From: an uncultured Subdoligranulum sp.
GTDB lineage: Bacteria > Bacillota > Clostridia > Oscillospirales > Ruminococcaceae
Assembly (NCBI GenBank): GCA_900545545.1
Contig: UQZO01000004.1
Location: forward strand, 135,591 to 199,590
Length of the DNA stretch: 64,000 nucleotides
Direction of reading: 5' to 3'
The notes under the pieces were generated by a model. The model had not been told where the DNA came from. It made no database searches and saw only the letters and a list, made by a program, of their open reading frames with translations. Below, piece by piece: positions 43,606-52,146 of the stretch. The number at the start of each line of letters is the position of its first letter. The first letter of the stretch is position 1. Made by a program: the position numbers and the translations under genes.

Positions 43606-44285
43606 CAGTAGTTCTTTCGCCGGTAGATCTGGATGCTGACCACCCAGCTGACGGCAAAGCAGACCAGTGCTGCGCCCAGCAGGACACCGAGCAGCAGAGC
43701 GGCCCACTGTTCGCTGGACAGGGAGGAGGCATCCATCTGCTGTGCCAGTGCGCGCACGGCCCGGACGGCGGGGGTGGACAGATCGTCCTTGAAGACCATC
43801 AGAAACGCGGCCGGGAGAAAGATCACCACGAAGATGGTGACGGATACCCAGCTGCGGGCTTTGGCGGCCCCGAACCGGTAGGAGAGCGGCATCACGAAGG
43901 AGAGGTAGAGCAGGGTGACTGCCGCAGCGGAGAACATGCCGGTGGTGATTTCCAGCAGGGCGGGCTTCGGGTCGGGGATGAGCAGCGTCATCAGGAAGCC
44001 CAGCGGAATGCTGACCGCTGTCAGCAGCAGGGTCAGGCAGTATTTGGCGGACACCAGCTGGCCGGGGGTGACGGGCAGGGTGCGGGCGTAGGCGTCCCAG
44101 TGGCTGTTTTCGTCCATGCTGATGGTGGAGGAGGCGTACATCCCCAGCACAAAGACCAGGGCGTAGCTGAGAAAACTGATGCGGCAAAGCACCGTGAAGA
44201 CCCCGTAGAACAGCAGCAGAAAAAGAAAGTTCGTCTTGTAGCCGCCGAAGATCATCGTCCAGTCTTTGTAGAGCAAGCCTTTCAT
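43605..44285 (-). CDS. ABC-2 type transporter permease
   Basis: A 226-residue, six-span permease of the ABC-2 exporter class (ABC2_membrane_5-like), which opens MKGLLYKDW. The motif SMDENSHWDAYARTLPVTPGQLV is typical of small permeases controlled by YtrA-type regulators. It overlaps the ATPase gene by four bases. With the ATPase and the GntR regulator it makes a self-controlled exporter operon, commonly linked to resistance to lipid II-targeting or other peptide antibiotics. The cargo is unknown. Confidence 0.85.
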   Translation of the reverse strand: MKGLLYKDWTMIFGGYKTNFLFLLLFYGVFTVLCRISFLSYALVFVLGMYASSTISMDENSHWDAYARTLPVTPGQLVSAKYCLTLLLTAVSIPLGFLMTLLIPDPKPALLEITTGMFSAAAVTLLYLSFVMPLSYRFGAAKARSWVSVTIFVVIFLPAAFLMVFKDDLSTPAVRAVRALAQQMDASSLSSEQWAALLLGVLLGAALVCFAVSWVVSIQIYRRKNY

Positions 44286-45142
44286 TGTGCATCCCTCCCG
44301 CTGTAAAAGCGCATGATGTCGTCGATGCCGGCCGGGTCGATCACCGCTTCGGGCAGCAGCCGCTGTACCGTTAGCCGGTCCCGGATCAGGCTCTCGCAGC
44401 CGAAGGCATTCTGCCGGGTAAAGATCACGCAGCCCGACGGCAGTTTTTCCAGCGCGGCGCGACCGCAGCGCAGCAGACCATATTCCTGCAACAGGGCATC
44501 CTTGTCTTCCTGGAACAGCAGCTGTCCGTGATGCAGATAGGCGATGGAGTCGGCAATCTGCTCCAGGTCGCTGGTGATGTGGCTGCTCATCAGGATGCTG
44601 TGCTGTTCGTCCTGGATGAATTCCAGAAACAGGTCCAGCATCTCGCTGCGCACCACCGGGTCCAGCCCGGCGGTGGCTTCGTCCAGCACCAGCAGGTCGG
44701 GATGGTGGGCCAGGGCGGTGGCCAGGCTCAGTTTCATCCGCATGCCGCGGCTGTATTCCGAAATTTTCTTGCGGCCATTCAGCCCGAACCGCTGCAAATA
44801 ATCCGCAAACTGTGCTGCATCCCAGCGGCTGCCGAAAACGCCTGCCATGCTTTTGCCGATTTGTTCAGCACTCAGTCCGGCGTAAAAGTAAGCGTCCTCA
44901 AACACCACACCCAGCCGGGCCCGGGCGGCCTTGTCGGCGGGGGACCCGCCCAGCAGGGTCACTTCGCCGGCGTCGGCAGGGTTGACGCCGCACAGGATTT
45001 TCAGCGTGGTGGTTTTGCCGGCACCGTTTTCACCTACCAACCCCACAATGGTACCGGTGGGAATCGTCAGGTCAACAGGTCCCAGCGTAAAATCTTTGTA
45101 CTGTTTCTGCACCCCGTGCAGAATGGCAGCTTCGTTTGCCAT
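44282..45142 (-). CDS. ABC transporter ATP-binding protein (exporter type)
   Basis: A 286-residue ATPase with Walker A GENGAGKTTT, signature YSRGMRMKLSLATAL (LSGGQ reads YSRGM, usual for this subfamily) and Walker B LLVLDEATAGLDP. A C-terminal extension of about 70 residues follows. The ATG at 45142 after GGGAGGG is chosen. The gene starts two bases after the GntR regulator gene and overlaps the permease gene. Substrate specificity lies with the permease and is unknown. Confidence 0.9.
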   Translation of the reverse strand: MANEAAILHGVQKQYKDFTLGPVDLTIPTGTIVGLVGENGAGKTTTLKILCGVNPADAGEVTLLGGSPADKAARARLGVVFEDAYFYAGLSAEQIGKSMAGVFGSRWDAAQFADYLQRFGLNGRKKISEYSRGMRMKLSLATALAHHPDLLVLDEATAGLDPVVRSEMLDLFLEFIQDEQHSILMSSHITSDLEQIADSIAYLHHGQLLFQEDKDALLQEYGLLRCGRAALEKLPSGCVIFTRQNAFGCESLIRDRLTVQRLLPEAVIDPAGIDDIMRFYSGRDAQ

Positions 45143-45144
45143 GG

Positions 45145-45516
45145 TTAGCCCTCCCATAAAAGGCGTAACATCTCGCATACTTCCTCGTAGCCGATGCCTC
45201 CCAGCCGTGCGGCGTCCACCGCGCTCTGCAGATCGCTCTCGACTTTCTTTAAATGTTCTTCCCGTACCAGCGCAGGATTCTGGGCGGCCACAAAGCTGCC
45301 GCGCCCCGGCTGGGTGATGATGAACCCGGCGGATTCCAGGTCCTCGTAGGCACGTTTGGTGGTGATGACGCTGATGCGCAGCTCCTTGGCCAAAAGCCGG
45401 ATGCTGGGCAGGGCATCCCCCGCGTGCAGCTGGCCGGACAGGATCTGCTCTTTGATCTGCCGCGTGATCTGCGCGTAGATCGGCTCCTGCCCGGAATTGG
45501 ATAGATAGATTTCCAT
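45145..45516 (-). CDS. GntR family regulator, YtrA subfamily
   Basis: A 123-residue repressor with an N-terminal winged helix (EPIYAQITRQIKEQILSGQL, GDALPSIRLLAKELRIS, TTKRAYEDLESAGFI) and a short helical dimer tail of the YtrA type. It is the first gene of the operon with the ABC exporter and very likely represses it through the repeats overlapping the promoter. The ATG at 45516 follows AAGGAG. The ligand is unknown. Confidence 0.92.
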   Translation of the reverse strand: MEIYLSNSGQEPIYAQITRQIKEQILSGQLHAGDALPSIRLLAKELRISVITTKRAYEDLESAGFIITQPGRGSFVAAQNPALVREEHLKKVESDLQSAVDAARLGGIGYEEVCEMLRLLWEG

Positions 45517-45558
45517 GAAGCGCTCCTTATCATCGAACTGTACATATTCGATATTTAC

Positions 45559-45587
45559 AGTATATACACAGTATACACAGTTGTCAA
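45559..45587 (-). promoter_or_regulatory. Promoter and operator-like repeats of the YtrA-type ABC operon
   Basis: On the minus strand: TTGACA (45582-45587), 17-base spacer, TATACT (45559-45564). Between and over the boxes lie tandem ACTGTGTATACTGTGTATA-type repeats, a natural binding site for the downstream GntR protein. Confidence 0.75.
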
Positions 45588-45597
45588 TAGGCAACCA

Positions 45598-45628
45598 CAA
45601 AAAAATCCCGCCTTTTGCAAGGCGGGAT
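45598..45628 (-). terminator. Intrinsic terminator of the Lrp-family gene
   Basis: A 10-bp stem (45605-45614 with 45619-45628) is followed on the minus strand by TTTTTTTG. Confidence 0.88.
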
Positions 45629-45643
45629 ACAGCAGGCAATTCT

Positions 45644-46093
45644 TTATTCTTCCTCCGGTTCAGCCACCGGCACACCGCGGTGCTCCACCGGGGTGGAAAA
45701 GACGATCTGGGTGTGGGTGCGGCCGAACTGCTGCAGATGATTGATGAACTGGTCCAGCTCCTGGGTGGTGCCGAACAGCACCTCGATCAGCATACTGTAA
45801 TCGCCGGTCACACAGTTGCACTCCACCACCTGGGGGCACTGCTGGATATACGGGTAAAACTCCGGCTTGCGCTGGGGGTCCATGTCCAGATTGATGAAGG
45901 CTTTGACCATGTAGCCCAGTTTGGGGGCGTTGATCTGGGCCTGATACCCCGAAAGGATGCCGGAATTTTCCAGCCGTGCAATGCGCGCCGAGACAGCCGG
46001 GCTGGAAAGAAAAACACGGTCGGCGATCTCTTTCAGCGGTGCGCGGGCATTGCTTTGCAGAATATCGATGATTTTGCGATCTATATGGTCCAT
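45644..46093 (-). CDS. Lrp/AsnC family transcriptional regulator
   Basis: A 149-residue feast/famine regulator: an N-terminal helix-turn-helix (DHIDRKIIDILQSNARAPLKE, LSSPAVSARIARLENSGIL) and a C-terminal RAM ligand domain (VVECNCVTGDYSMLIEVLF). Such proteins sense amino acids and control amino-acid metabolism or transport. The ATG at 46093 after GGGGGAG is used. It has its own promoter and terminator and no obvious partner gene. Confidence 0.9.
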   Translation of the reverse strand: MDHIDRKIIDILQSNARAPLKEIADRVFLSSPAVSARIARLENSGILSGYQAQINAPKLGYMVKAFINLDMDPQRKPEFYPYIQQCPQVVECNCVTGDYSMLIEVLFGTTQELDQFINHLQQFGRTHTQIVFSTPVEHRGVPVAEPEEE

Positions 46094-46156
46094 TTGGCTC
46101 CCCCTGCAATAAGCTGCCGCCTTCAGAAAAGGCGGCGAAACTTTATGATCGAAAGC

Positions 46157-46185
46157 ATTGTACCATAACCACTGGGGTAAGTAAA
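46157..46185 (-). promoter_or_regulatory. Promoter of the Lrp-family gene (extended -10)
   Basis: On the minus strand: TTTACT (46180-46185), 17-base spacer ending in TGG, TACAAT (46157-46162). A hairpin with CCGCC/GGCGG arms (46114-46132) lies in the leader. Confidence 0.55.
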
Positions 46186-46244
46186 GCGCCGGACAAAAGA
46201 AAATAAAACCAGAACGGCGCAGCGGAGCAGGCACTTGCGGAACA

Positions 46245-46273
46245 TTGAAAAAACAGGGCAAACATGCTACAAT
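46245..46273 (+). promoter_or_regulatory. Promoter of the sugar transferase gene
   Basis: TTGAAA (46245-46250), 17-base spacer, TACAAT (46268-46273). Confidence 0.65.
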
Positions 46274-46340
46274 AAACTGATATACTAAGGATTGTATGCT
46301 CTTCGCCCGGAAAAGGCGGAGGGGGAAACAGGAAATACGA

Positions 46341-47792
46341 ATGATCAACAAACGCGAGAAACTGCAGTATGCCTATGTGTTTGCGCTGGATCTGGTAACG
46401 CTGTTCGCAAGCGTACTGCTGGCCTGGCTGATTACCGACGGTCTGCTGGGGCGCATTGTACCCTACGATATCAGCGACTGGGTGCAGACCATCTGCCTGA
46501 TGGTCGTCGCCTTTATCATGACCTTCTTTTTCTTCAATCAGCGCGAGAATATCGTTACCCGTACGGTGGGGCGGGAGTTCACCCTTTCCATCCGTTTCAA
46601 CGTGCTGATGGCGGCGGTCTACTCCTGCCTGATGCTGCTGGCCAAGGCGGAAATGCTGGATTCCCGTTACTTTGCCGTGGCGGTGCCGCTGGTCAACGCG
46701 CTGATGATGCCCCTGACCCATGGCCTGCTCAAACGCTATCTGGTACATTCCCAGAACAAGAGCGGCATGGAGAACCTTGTAGGCATTCTGTCCACGGTGG
46801 ATCACGCCCCTGCGGTGATTGCAGCGCTGCGGGATGACTGGTCCAAACGTCTTTGCGGTGTGGTGCTGCTGGATGCCCCGGCGGAGATGGTGGGCCAGAC
46901 GCTGGACGGTGTGACAGTGCGCGCCAACTTCGATACCTTTATGGACTGGATCCGGCGTGCGGCTCTGGATGAAATCTATGTGGATATTCCCATGGACAGC
47001 GGAGAATCCTTTATCCCGTATCTCGAAGAGATGGAGAGCATGGGCCTGACGGTGCATTTCCGGCTCAAGATGCTGGACCGTATCGAGGAAGTCTGCTGTG
47101 ACGAGACCAGCGCCGCGCGGCTGAGCCGGGAACTGGGCCGCTGTGCGGGGGGCAACATCGTCACCATGGGCACCATTGAGCTGGAACTGCGGGATATGCT
47201 GCTCAAACGTGTGATGGATATCATCGGGGCACTGGTGGGCTGTATCATCAGCATTCCCATCATCGCCATTGTGGCCATCCCCCTCAAGCTGGAAAGTCCC
47301 GGTCCGCTGATCTTCCGGCAGAAGCGTGTGGGCCTGAACGGACGCTACTTCTACATCCACAAGCTGCGCAGCATGTATGTGGATGCCGAGGCCCGCAAGC
47401 AGGAGCTGATGTCCCGTAATGAGATGAGCGGGCTGATGTTCAAGATGGAGGATGACCCGCGCATTACCAGAGTGGGCCGCTTTATCCGCCGAACCAGCAT
47501 CGATGAACTGCCGCAGTTCTTTGATGTGCTGCGGGGGAATATGTCGCTGGTGGGAACCCGGCCCCCCACGGTGGATGAGTACAAGCAGTACGAAAGCCAC
47601 CATAAGCGCCGCCTGAGCATGAAGCCCGGCATCACAGGTCTGTGGCAGATCAGCGGCCGCAGCAATATCGAGAACTTCGAGGAAGTGGTCAAGCTGGACG
47701 TCCAGTATATCGACCATTGGTCCCTGTGGGGCGATGTGAAGATCCTGCTCAAAACCATCGTGGTGGTTTTTGCGGGCCGCGGCGCCAAATAA
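46341..47792 (+). CDS. Polyprenyl-phosphate sugar-1-phosphate transferase (exopolysaccharide/capsule priming)
   Basis: A 483-residue membrane enzyme of the WbaP/EpsL type that transfers a sugar-1-phosphate from a nucleotide sugar to undecaprenyl phosphate, starting exopolysaccharide or capsule synthesis. It has four N-terminal membrane spans, a CoA-binding-like central domain and a C-terminal catalytic domain (KRVMDIIGALVGC, SPGPLIFRQKRVGLNG, FYIHKLRSM, RRTSIDELPQFF, SLVGTRPP, KPGITGLWQISGRS). The ATG at 46341 after CAGGAAA is chosen; an ATG at 46296 after AAGG is possible. No other polysaccharide genes are in the window. Confidence 0.88.
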   Translation: MINKREKLQYAYVFALDLVTLFASVLLAWLITDGLLGRIVPYDISDWVQTICLMVVAFIMTFFFFNQRENIVTRTVGREFTLSIRFNVLMAAVYSCLMLLAKAEMLDSRYFAVAVPLVNALMMPLTHGLLKRYLVHSQNKSGMENLVGILSTVDHAPAVIAALRDDWSKRLCGVVLLDAPAEMVGQTLDGVTVRANFDTFMDWIRRAALDEIYVDIPMDSGESFIPYLEEMESMGLTVHFRLKMLDRIEEVCCDETSAARLSRELGRCAGGNIVTMGTIELELRDMLLKRVMDIIGALVGCIISIPIIAIVAIPLKLESPGPLIFRQKRVGLNGRYFYIHKLRSMYVDAEARKQELMSRNEMSGLMFKMEDDPRITRVGRFIRRTSIDELPQFFDVLRGNMSLVGTRPPTVDEYKQYESHHKRRLSMKPGITGLWQISGRSNIENFEEVVKLDVQYIDHWSLWGDVKILLKTIVVVFAGRGAK

Positions 47793-47800
47793 ACAGCCAT

Positions 47801-47834
47801 AAAAAATCCCTGCCTGTACGGGCAGGGATTTTTT
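47801..47834. terminator. Bidirectional intrinsic terminator
   Basis: A 10-bp stem (47805-47814 with 47821-47830) is flanked by AAAAA on the left and TTTTTT on the right, between the convergent sugar transferase and M23 peptidase genes. Confidence 0.9.
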
Positions 47835-47835
47835 G

Positions 47836-49281
47836 TCAGAAGTCGGGGTTTCTGGTGGGCATATTGGGGAAAACGTCATAGGCGCTGAACAGTACATTGT
47901 TATAGGCCATCTCAAAGTGACAGTGGTTGCCGTAAGAGTTGCCGGTGTTGCCTACATATCCGATGACCTGTCCCTGGGTTACGGTGTCGCCCAGAGATAC
48001 GGCAAAGGCGGACATATGGGCGTACAGCGTGGTATACCCGTTGCCGTGGTCGATTTTGACGTAGTTGCCCCAGCTGTAGTGCATACTGACCACTTCCACT
48101 ACGGTGCCGCTGTCGGCTGCACAGATAGGGGTGCCGGCCGGAGCGGCAATATCTACAGCCCGGTGGTAGCCGGGGGCTGTGGGATCAAGGTTAGCCCAGC
48201 GGGAAATGGATTTGTAATGAGGTACCGGCCAAATGAAGGTGCCGGTGCCCAGCTTGCCGATCATGCCGCTTTTCAGGCGGGTGCCCCGGCGGATGATCTC
48301 CGGCGTGGGGGATTGCAGCACCTGCACATTCACCACCTGGTCATCGATGAGTTCCCCGTTGATGTAGGTCAGTTCCCGGGTGACGGCTTCGCTGCCGGGA
48401 ACACCTTCCTGCACCGTTTCGCTCTTGCCGAAATCCAGTTCGCTGTCCTCCTGTGTTTCGGTGTCGTAGGGAATTTCCTGCACATCGGTCACGCTCTGGG
48501 CGACCTTTACCTGCAGAATGGCACTGTCGTTGGCCTGCAGGGCAGTGAGCACGTCGCTGTAAGGCACAACGGAATCCGTCAGGTAGACGCCGTCCACCAG
48601 CCGGAGGTCATGGGCAAAACTTACCCGGGTGGTAGTACTGGTGGGGTCATCCCACGGCGCTTTGACGGCGTTCAGGTAATGGCGCAGATGGTCGCCCTCG
48701 GTGGTAACAAACTGCAGGTTGCCGTCCACGTATACAGCGGTGGCTTCGGTAATTTCGCTGCCGCTGATGCGCAGGATCTCGTTGGCAATTTCGCTCTCGG
48801 TCATCGTCTCGCCGCCGATGGCCAGCGTGTAGCCGGGTTCCACATCCCAGGAGAGGGTCTCGTTGTCGGCAGCCAGCAGCGCCCGGGCGGAGTTGACACG
48901 GGCCATCACGTCGGCGCGGGCGTTGTCGAAATCTTCCTCGCTGGCAACGTAACCGACGGTTTGCCCGTTGACCACGACGCGCAATACAAAGGGCAGCGAA
49001 ACACCGGTGCGCACCAGTACGATCAGCCCGGCAGCTGTAACCACCGGCAAAAGATAGCTCAGCAAAAAGCGGCCCGGTGAGTGCAGCGCCTCTTTGAGGT
49101 CCAGCAGGGCGTGGACGGGTGGGCGCAGCGCTACAACCAGCAACCCGCCCACCGCGCGGCGCAGCCAGCGGCCCACCACCGAAAGGGTACGCAGAAAACG
49201 CACAACGGTATATTCCACAAAAAAGCCAACGGCATATAAAAAGTCGCCCAGCGTACTTTGCAGCAACGAAGACAAAAACAT
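47836..49281 (-). CDS. M23 metallopeptidase with G5 domain, membrane anchored
   Basis: A 481-residue wall peptidase or peptidoglycan-binding protein. A basic N-terminal stretch is followed by one membrane span near residues 70-95; then a region of SpoIIQ/LysM-free sequence, a G5 domain at about 265-340 (TETQEDSELDFGKSETVQEG, VTRELTYINGEL) and a C-terminal M23 (LytM) domain. Its zinc motif is complete: HRAVDIA (HxxxD), YAHMS and HCHFE (HxH). It would cut peptide bridges or, if inactive, regulate amidases. The ATG at 49281 has GGAAGGAG upstream. It lies 24 bases after a second M23 gene, so they form an operon. Confidence 0.88.
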   Translation of the reverse strand: MFLSSLLQSTLGDFLYAVGFFVEYTVVRFLRTLSVVGRWLRRAVGGLLVVALRPPVHALLDLKEALHSPGRFLLSYLLPVVTAAGLIVLVRTGVSLPFVLRVVVNGQTVGYVASEEDFDNARADVMARVNSARALLAADNETLSWDVEPGYTLAIGGETMTESEIANEILRISGSEITEATAVYVDGNLQFVTTEGDHLRHYLNAVKAPWDDPTSTTTRVSFAHDLRLVDGVYLTDSVVPYSDVLTALQANDSAILQVKVAQSVTDVQEIPYDTETQEDSELDFGKSETVQEGVPGSEAVTRELTYINGELIDDQVVNVQVLQSPTPEIIRRGTRLKSGMIGKLGTGTFIWPVPHYKSISRWANLDPTAPGYHRAVDIAAPAGTPICAADSGTVVEVVSMHYSWGNYVKIDHGNGYTTLYAHMSAFAVSLGDTVTQGQVIGYVGNTGNSYGNHCHFEMAYNNVLFSAYDVFPNMPTRNPDF

Positions 49282-49305
49282 CAAGCAGAGGCTCCTTCCC
49301 GAAGA

Positions 49306-50535
49306 TCAGCGCGGCACATAGGAGAGGGGATTGACCCGGCTGCCGTTGACACGCAGTTCCAGATGCAGGTGATACCCGCCATTGGCGCCGTACACGTTGC
49401 CGGTATTGCCCACATAGCCGATCACATCGCCCTTTTGCACCGATTGCCCCTGGCTTACGGCAATGCTGCTCATGTGCGCATACAGGCTGTCGTAGCGGTT
49501 ACCGTCGCTGGCAGTGCCGTGGCTTACCTGCACACAGTTGCCGTAGCTTGTCACAGGCCCGGCGGCGCTGATCACACCCGCGGCAATGGCGTGGATCGGC
49601 GTTCCGTTGGCGGCGGCAAAGTCGGTACCGCGGTGGGGGATGCCCCAGGGGTCCGGCTCGCCAAATTGGGTGGTGATGCTGCTGTAACTGTCCAGCGGGC
49701 AGCGGAAATCCAGGCTGGTCAGCACCAGATCCTCGGTGCTATAGTGGTCGCTCTGCGCGCGCACATAGGCGTCCAGGGCGGCGGTGGCTTCCTCAAAGGC
49801 TTTCTTGGCGGCTTCGGTCACCACGGCCTGGGCCTGCTCCGCGGCTTCCTGCTCACTCAGCGTTTCGTTGGCCTGCTGCAAGGCGCCTTCCAGCTCGTCC
49901 TGGGTCTGGTTCAAAGCGGTCTGCTGGCTGGCCAGGGCGGCTTTTGCCTGTTCGGCCTGCTGTTCGGCGGCCTCGGCCTGTTGCCGGGCCTGCTCCAGTG
50001 CGTCGGCCTCGGCGCGTAAATTCGTCAGGATTTCATTGTTTTTGGAGGAAATCTGCTGCAACACTTCGCTGAATGTCAGCAACTGATACAGGCTCTGCGC
50101 CTGGGCCAGCAGGCCGATGGCTCCGCCACCGTCCAGCATCTGCATGGCACGCAGCTGCTCCTTGCTGCGTTTCAGGCTGGCATCGTATTCTTCCTGCTTT
50201 TGTGCCAGTGCCTGCGCGGCGGCATCCGCTTGTGCCTGGTATTCCAGCATCTGGCGCTCGGCTTCCTGCAGGGCGTTGTATACACTCTGCAATTGAGTGG
50301 CGATTTCGGCAGCCTGGCCTTGCAGCTGGTTGATCTGAGATTCGGTTTTCTGTTGCTGGTTCTGGATCTGTTCCAGCTCATTCTGCGCCGATTCGTATTC
50401 CTGCTGGGCCTGGTTCTGCTGCTGGGTCAGCGCCTGCTTTTTGTCGTCGGCCCGGACGGGCAACGCCATGGTGCCGGAGAAAAGAAAAAGCGCCGCCAGC
50501 ACAGCCGCGGCGAGGGAGCGAAGCTGATTGTGCAT
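49306..50535 (-). CDS. Secreted coiled-coil M23 peptidase (EnvC/PcsB-like)
   Basis: A 409-residue protein with a signal peptide (MHNQLRSLAAAV, hydrophobic core, ALPVRADD cleavage region), a long Gln/Ala/Glu-rich coiled coil (about 30-250) and a C-terminal M23 domain with HRGTDFA, YAHMS and HLHLEL. The layout matches EnvC of E. coli and PcsB-type proteins, in which FtsEX drives the coiled coil to activate hydrolase activity at the division site; no ftsEX is in this window. AAGGA precedes the ATG. It is first in an operon with the G5-M23 gene. Confidence 0.9.
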   Translation of the reverse strand: MHNQLRSLAAAVLAALFLFSGTMALPVRADDKKQALTQQQNQAQQEYESAQNELEQIQNQQQKTESQINQLQGQAAEIATQLQSVYNALQEAERQMLEYQAQADAAAQALAQKQEEYDASLKRSKEQLRAMQMLDGGGAIGLLAQAQSLYQLLTFSEVLQQISSKNNEILTNLRAEADALEQARQQAEAAEQQAEQAKAALASQQTALNQTQDELEGALQQANETLSEQEAAEQAQAVVTEAAKKAFEEATAALDAYVRAQSDHYSTEDLVLTSLDFRCPLDSYSSITTQFGEPDPWGIPHRGTDFAAANGTPIHAIAAGVISAAGPVTSYGNCVQVSHGTASDGNRYDSLYAHMSSIAVSQGQSVQKGDVIGYVGNTGNVYGANGGYHLHLELRVNGSRVNPLSYVPR

Positions 50536-50595
50536 GATGGAAATCCTTTGACAGTGAGAAACGTGGGTTTATTGCAATAGACCAATTTTACTAAA

Positions 50596-50624
50596 AGTCT
50601 ATCACGATAGACCGACTCTGTCAA
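50596..50624 (-). promoter_or_regulatory. Promoter of the M23 peptidase operon with an overlapping palindrome
   Basis: On the minus strand: TTGACA (50619-50624), 17-base spacer, TAGACT (50596-50601). The -10 is covered by a perfect palindrome with GTCTATC/GATAGAC arms (50597-50612); a related GGTCTAT half lies downstream. It is likely an operator; the regulator is unknown. Confidence 0.7.
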
Positions 50625-50651
50625 GAACCAGCAGCTTTTGCGCTGTACCGA

Positions 50652-50692
50652 CACAAAAAAGAACGCGCTCTCTAAAACAGAGAGCGCGTTCT
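50652..50692 (-). terminator. Intrinsic terminator of the alcohol dehydrogenase gene
   Basis: A perfect 14-bp stem (50660-50673 with 50679-50692) is followed on the minus strand by TTTTTTG. Confidence 0.9.
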
Positions 50693-50736
50693 TGCTCGCT
50701 ATGCGGCAGTGGGAGACTGCCGCACCGTCCTGACGA

Positions 50737-51954
50737 TCAGAAGTCTACCTCAGTGTCGTAGTAGCAGCACTTCAGCAGTTTTTCCATCTCCTCCTGGGAG
50801 GGCTGACGCGGGTTGGAACCCGTGCAGGCATCGCCGATGGCGTTCTTGGCGATCTCGGGCAGACGCTCGAGGAAGACTTCCTCGGGCACAAAGCCCTTCT
50901 CGCAGGGGTAGGAGTCGGCACCATATTGGCCGATGCAGTGCGGGATGTTCAGATCATCGTTCATGCCGCGCAGATACTGGATCAACAGGGCAACCTTTTC
51001 GTCGTCGTTGGCGCCGCCCAGATGCATCTTGTCGGCAATAACGCCGTAGCGCTTCTTGGCGGTGGGGTCCTTGGCGTTGAAGGCGATGACCTTGGGCAGG
51101 TACATTGCGTTGGCCGCGCCATGGATGATGTGAGCGCCGTAGTCGGCAAAGGCTGCGCCGGTCTTGTGCGCCATGCTGTGCACGATGCCCAGCAGCGCGT
51201 TGGAGAACGCCATGCCGGCCAGGCACTGGGCGTTGTGCATCGCGTCGCGCTTGGCCATATCGCCGTTGTAGCTGCCTACCAGATCCGCCTGGATCATCTC
51301 GATGGCATGCAGGGCCAGCGGGTCGGTAAAGTCGCAGTTCGCGGTGGAAACGTATGCCTCGATGGCGTGGGTCATGGCATCCATACCGGTGTGGGCAACC
51401 AGCTTTTTGGGCATGGTGTGGGCCAGTTCCGGGTCGACGATGGCCACATCGGGGGTGATCTCAAAGTCGGCGATGGGATACTTGATGCCCTTGTCATAGT
51501 CGGTGATGATGGAGAACGCCGTCACTTCCGTAGCCGTGCCGGACGTGGAGGAAATGGCGCAGAAATGAGCTTTGCGGCGCAGCGGCGGGATGCCGAATAC
51601 CTTGCACATATCCTCAAAGGTGATGTCGGGGTATTCGTACTTGATCCACATCGCTTTGGCAGCGTCGATGGGGGAACCGCCGCCGATGGCGACGATCCAG
51701 TCGGGCTGGAATTCCTGCATGGCGGCCGCGCCCTTCATGACGGTTTCCACCGACGGGTCGGGTTCGATGCCCTCAAACAGGGCTACCTCCATACCGGCTT
51801 CCTTTAAGTAAGCTTCTGCGCGATCCAGAAAACCGAAGCGTTTCATAGAACCGCCGCCGACGCAGATCATGGCGCGTTTGCCGGGAAGCGTTTTCAGGGC
51901 TTCCAGCGCGTTGGGACCATGATACAGGTCGCGGGGTAACGTAAATCTTGCCAT
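50737..51954 (-). CDS. Iron-containing (type III) alcohol dehydrogenase
   Basis: A 405-residue NAD(P)H-dependent alcohol dehydrogenase of the BdhA/FucO class, likely producing or consuming short alcohols in fermentation. The coenzyme loop GGGSMKRFG and GGGSPIDAAKAMW are visible. The metal ligands are in GMDAMTHAIEAYVS, HSMAHKTGA and HIIHGAANA. The ATG at 51954 is preceded by AGGAGG. Upstream, an inverted repeat resembling a Rex operator suggests redox control by NADH/NAD+. It is monocistronic. Confidence 0.93.
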   Translation of the reverse strand: MARFTLPRDLYHGPNALEALKTLPGKRAMICVGGGSMKRFGFLDRAEAYLKEAGMEVALFEGIEPDPSVETVMKGAAAMQEFQPDWIVAIGGGSPIDAAKAMWIKYEYPDITFEDMCKVFGIPPLRRKAHFCAISSTSGTATEVTAFSIITDYDKGIKYPIADFEITPDVAIVDPELAHTMPKKLVAHTGMDAMTHAIEAYVSTANCDFTDPLALHAIEMIQADLVGSYNGDMAKRDAMHNAQCLAGMAFSNALLGIVHSMAHKTGAAFADYGAHIIHGAANAMYLPKVIAFNAKDPTAKKRYGVIADKMHLGGANDDEKVALLIQYLRGMNDDLNIPHCIGQYGADSYPCEKGFVPEEVFLERLPEIAKNAIGDACTGSNPRQPSQEEMEKLLKCCYYDTEVDF

Positions 51955-51973
51955 GGGAATTACCTCCTGACGA

Positions 51974-51993
51974 ATTGACAAGAAATTGTCAAT
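51974..51993 (-). promoter_or_regulatory. Rex-like operator in the leader of the alcohol dehydrogenase gene
   Basis: A perfect 8-bp inverted repeat ATTGACAA-N4-TTGTCAAT. It fits TTGNNAA-N4-TTNNCAA, the frame of the Rex site (TTGTGAA-N4-TTCACAA), but differs at the two inner positions. It lies between the promoter and the start codon. Confidence 0.45.
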
Positions 51994-52005
51994 GTGATTA
52001 TTTTT

Positions 52006-52034
52006 AGTATACCGTACCCGCCGGCAAACGTCAA
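52006..52034 (-). promoter_or_regulatory. Promoter of the alcohol dehydrogenase gene
   Basis: On the minus strand: TTGACG (52029-52034), 17-base spacer, TATACT (52006-52011). Confidence 0.75.
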
Positions 52035-52073
52035 TCGGCGATAGGGAGAATTTCTGTGCGTAAATTCGGCATT

Positions 52074-52102
52074 TTGACGGAAGTGCAGGCATAGGGTAAA
52101 AC
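52074..52102 (+). promoter_or_regulatory. Possible promoter of the penicillin-binding protein gene
   Basis: TTGACG (52074-52079), 17-base spacer, TAAAAC (52097-52102). The -10 is weak; a sporulation sigma factor may be used instead. Confidence 0.4.
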
Positions 52103-52146
52103 AGCGGCGGAAGGTGCTTTTTCCGCCCCGGAAGGGGGCAGCGTGT

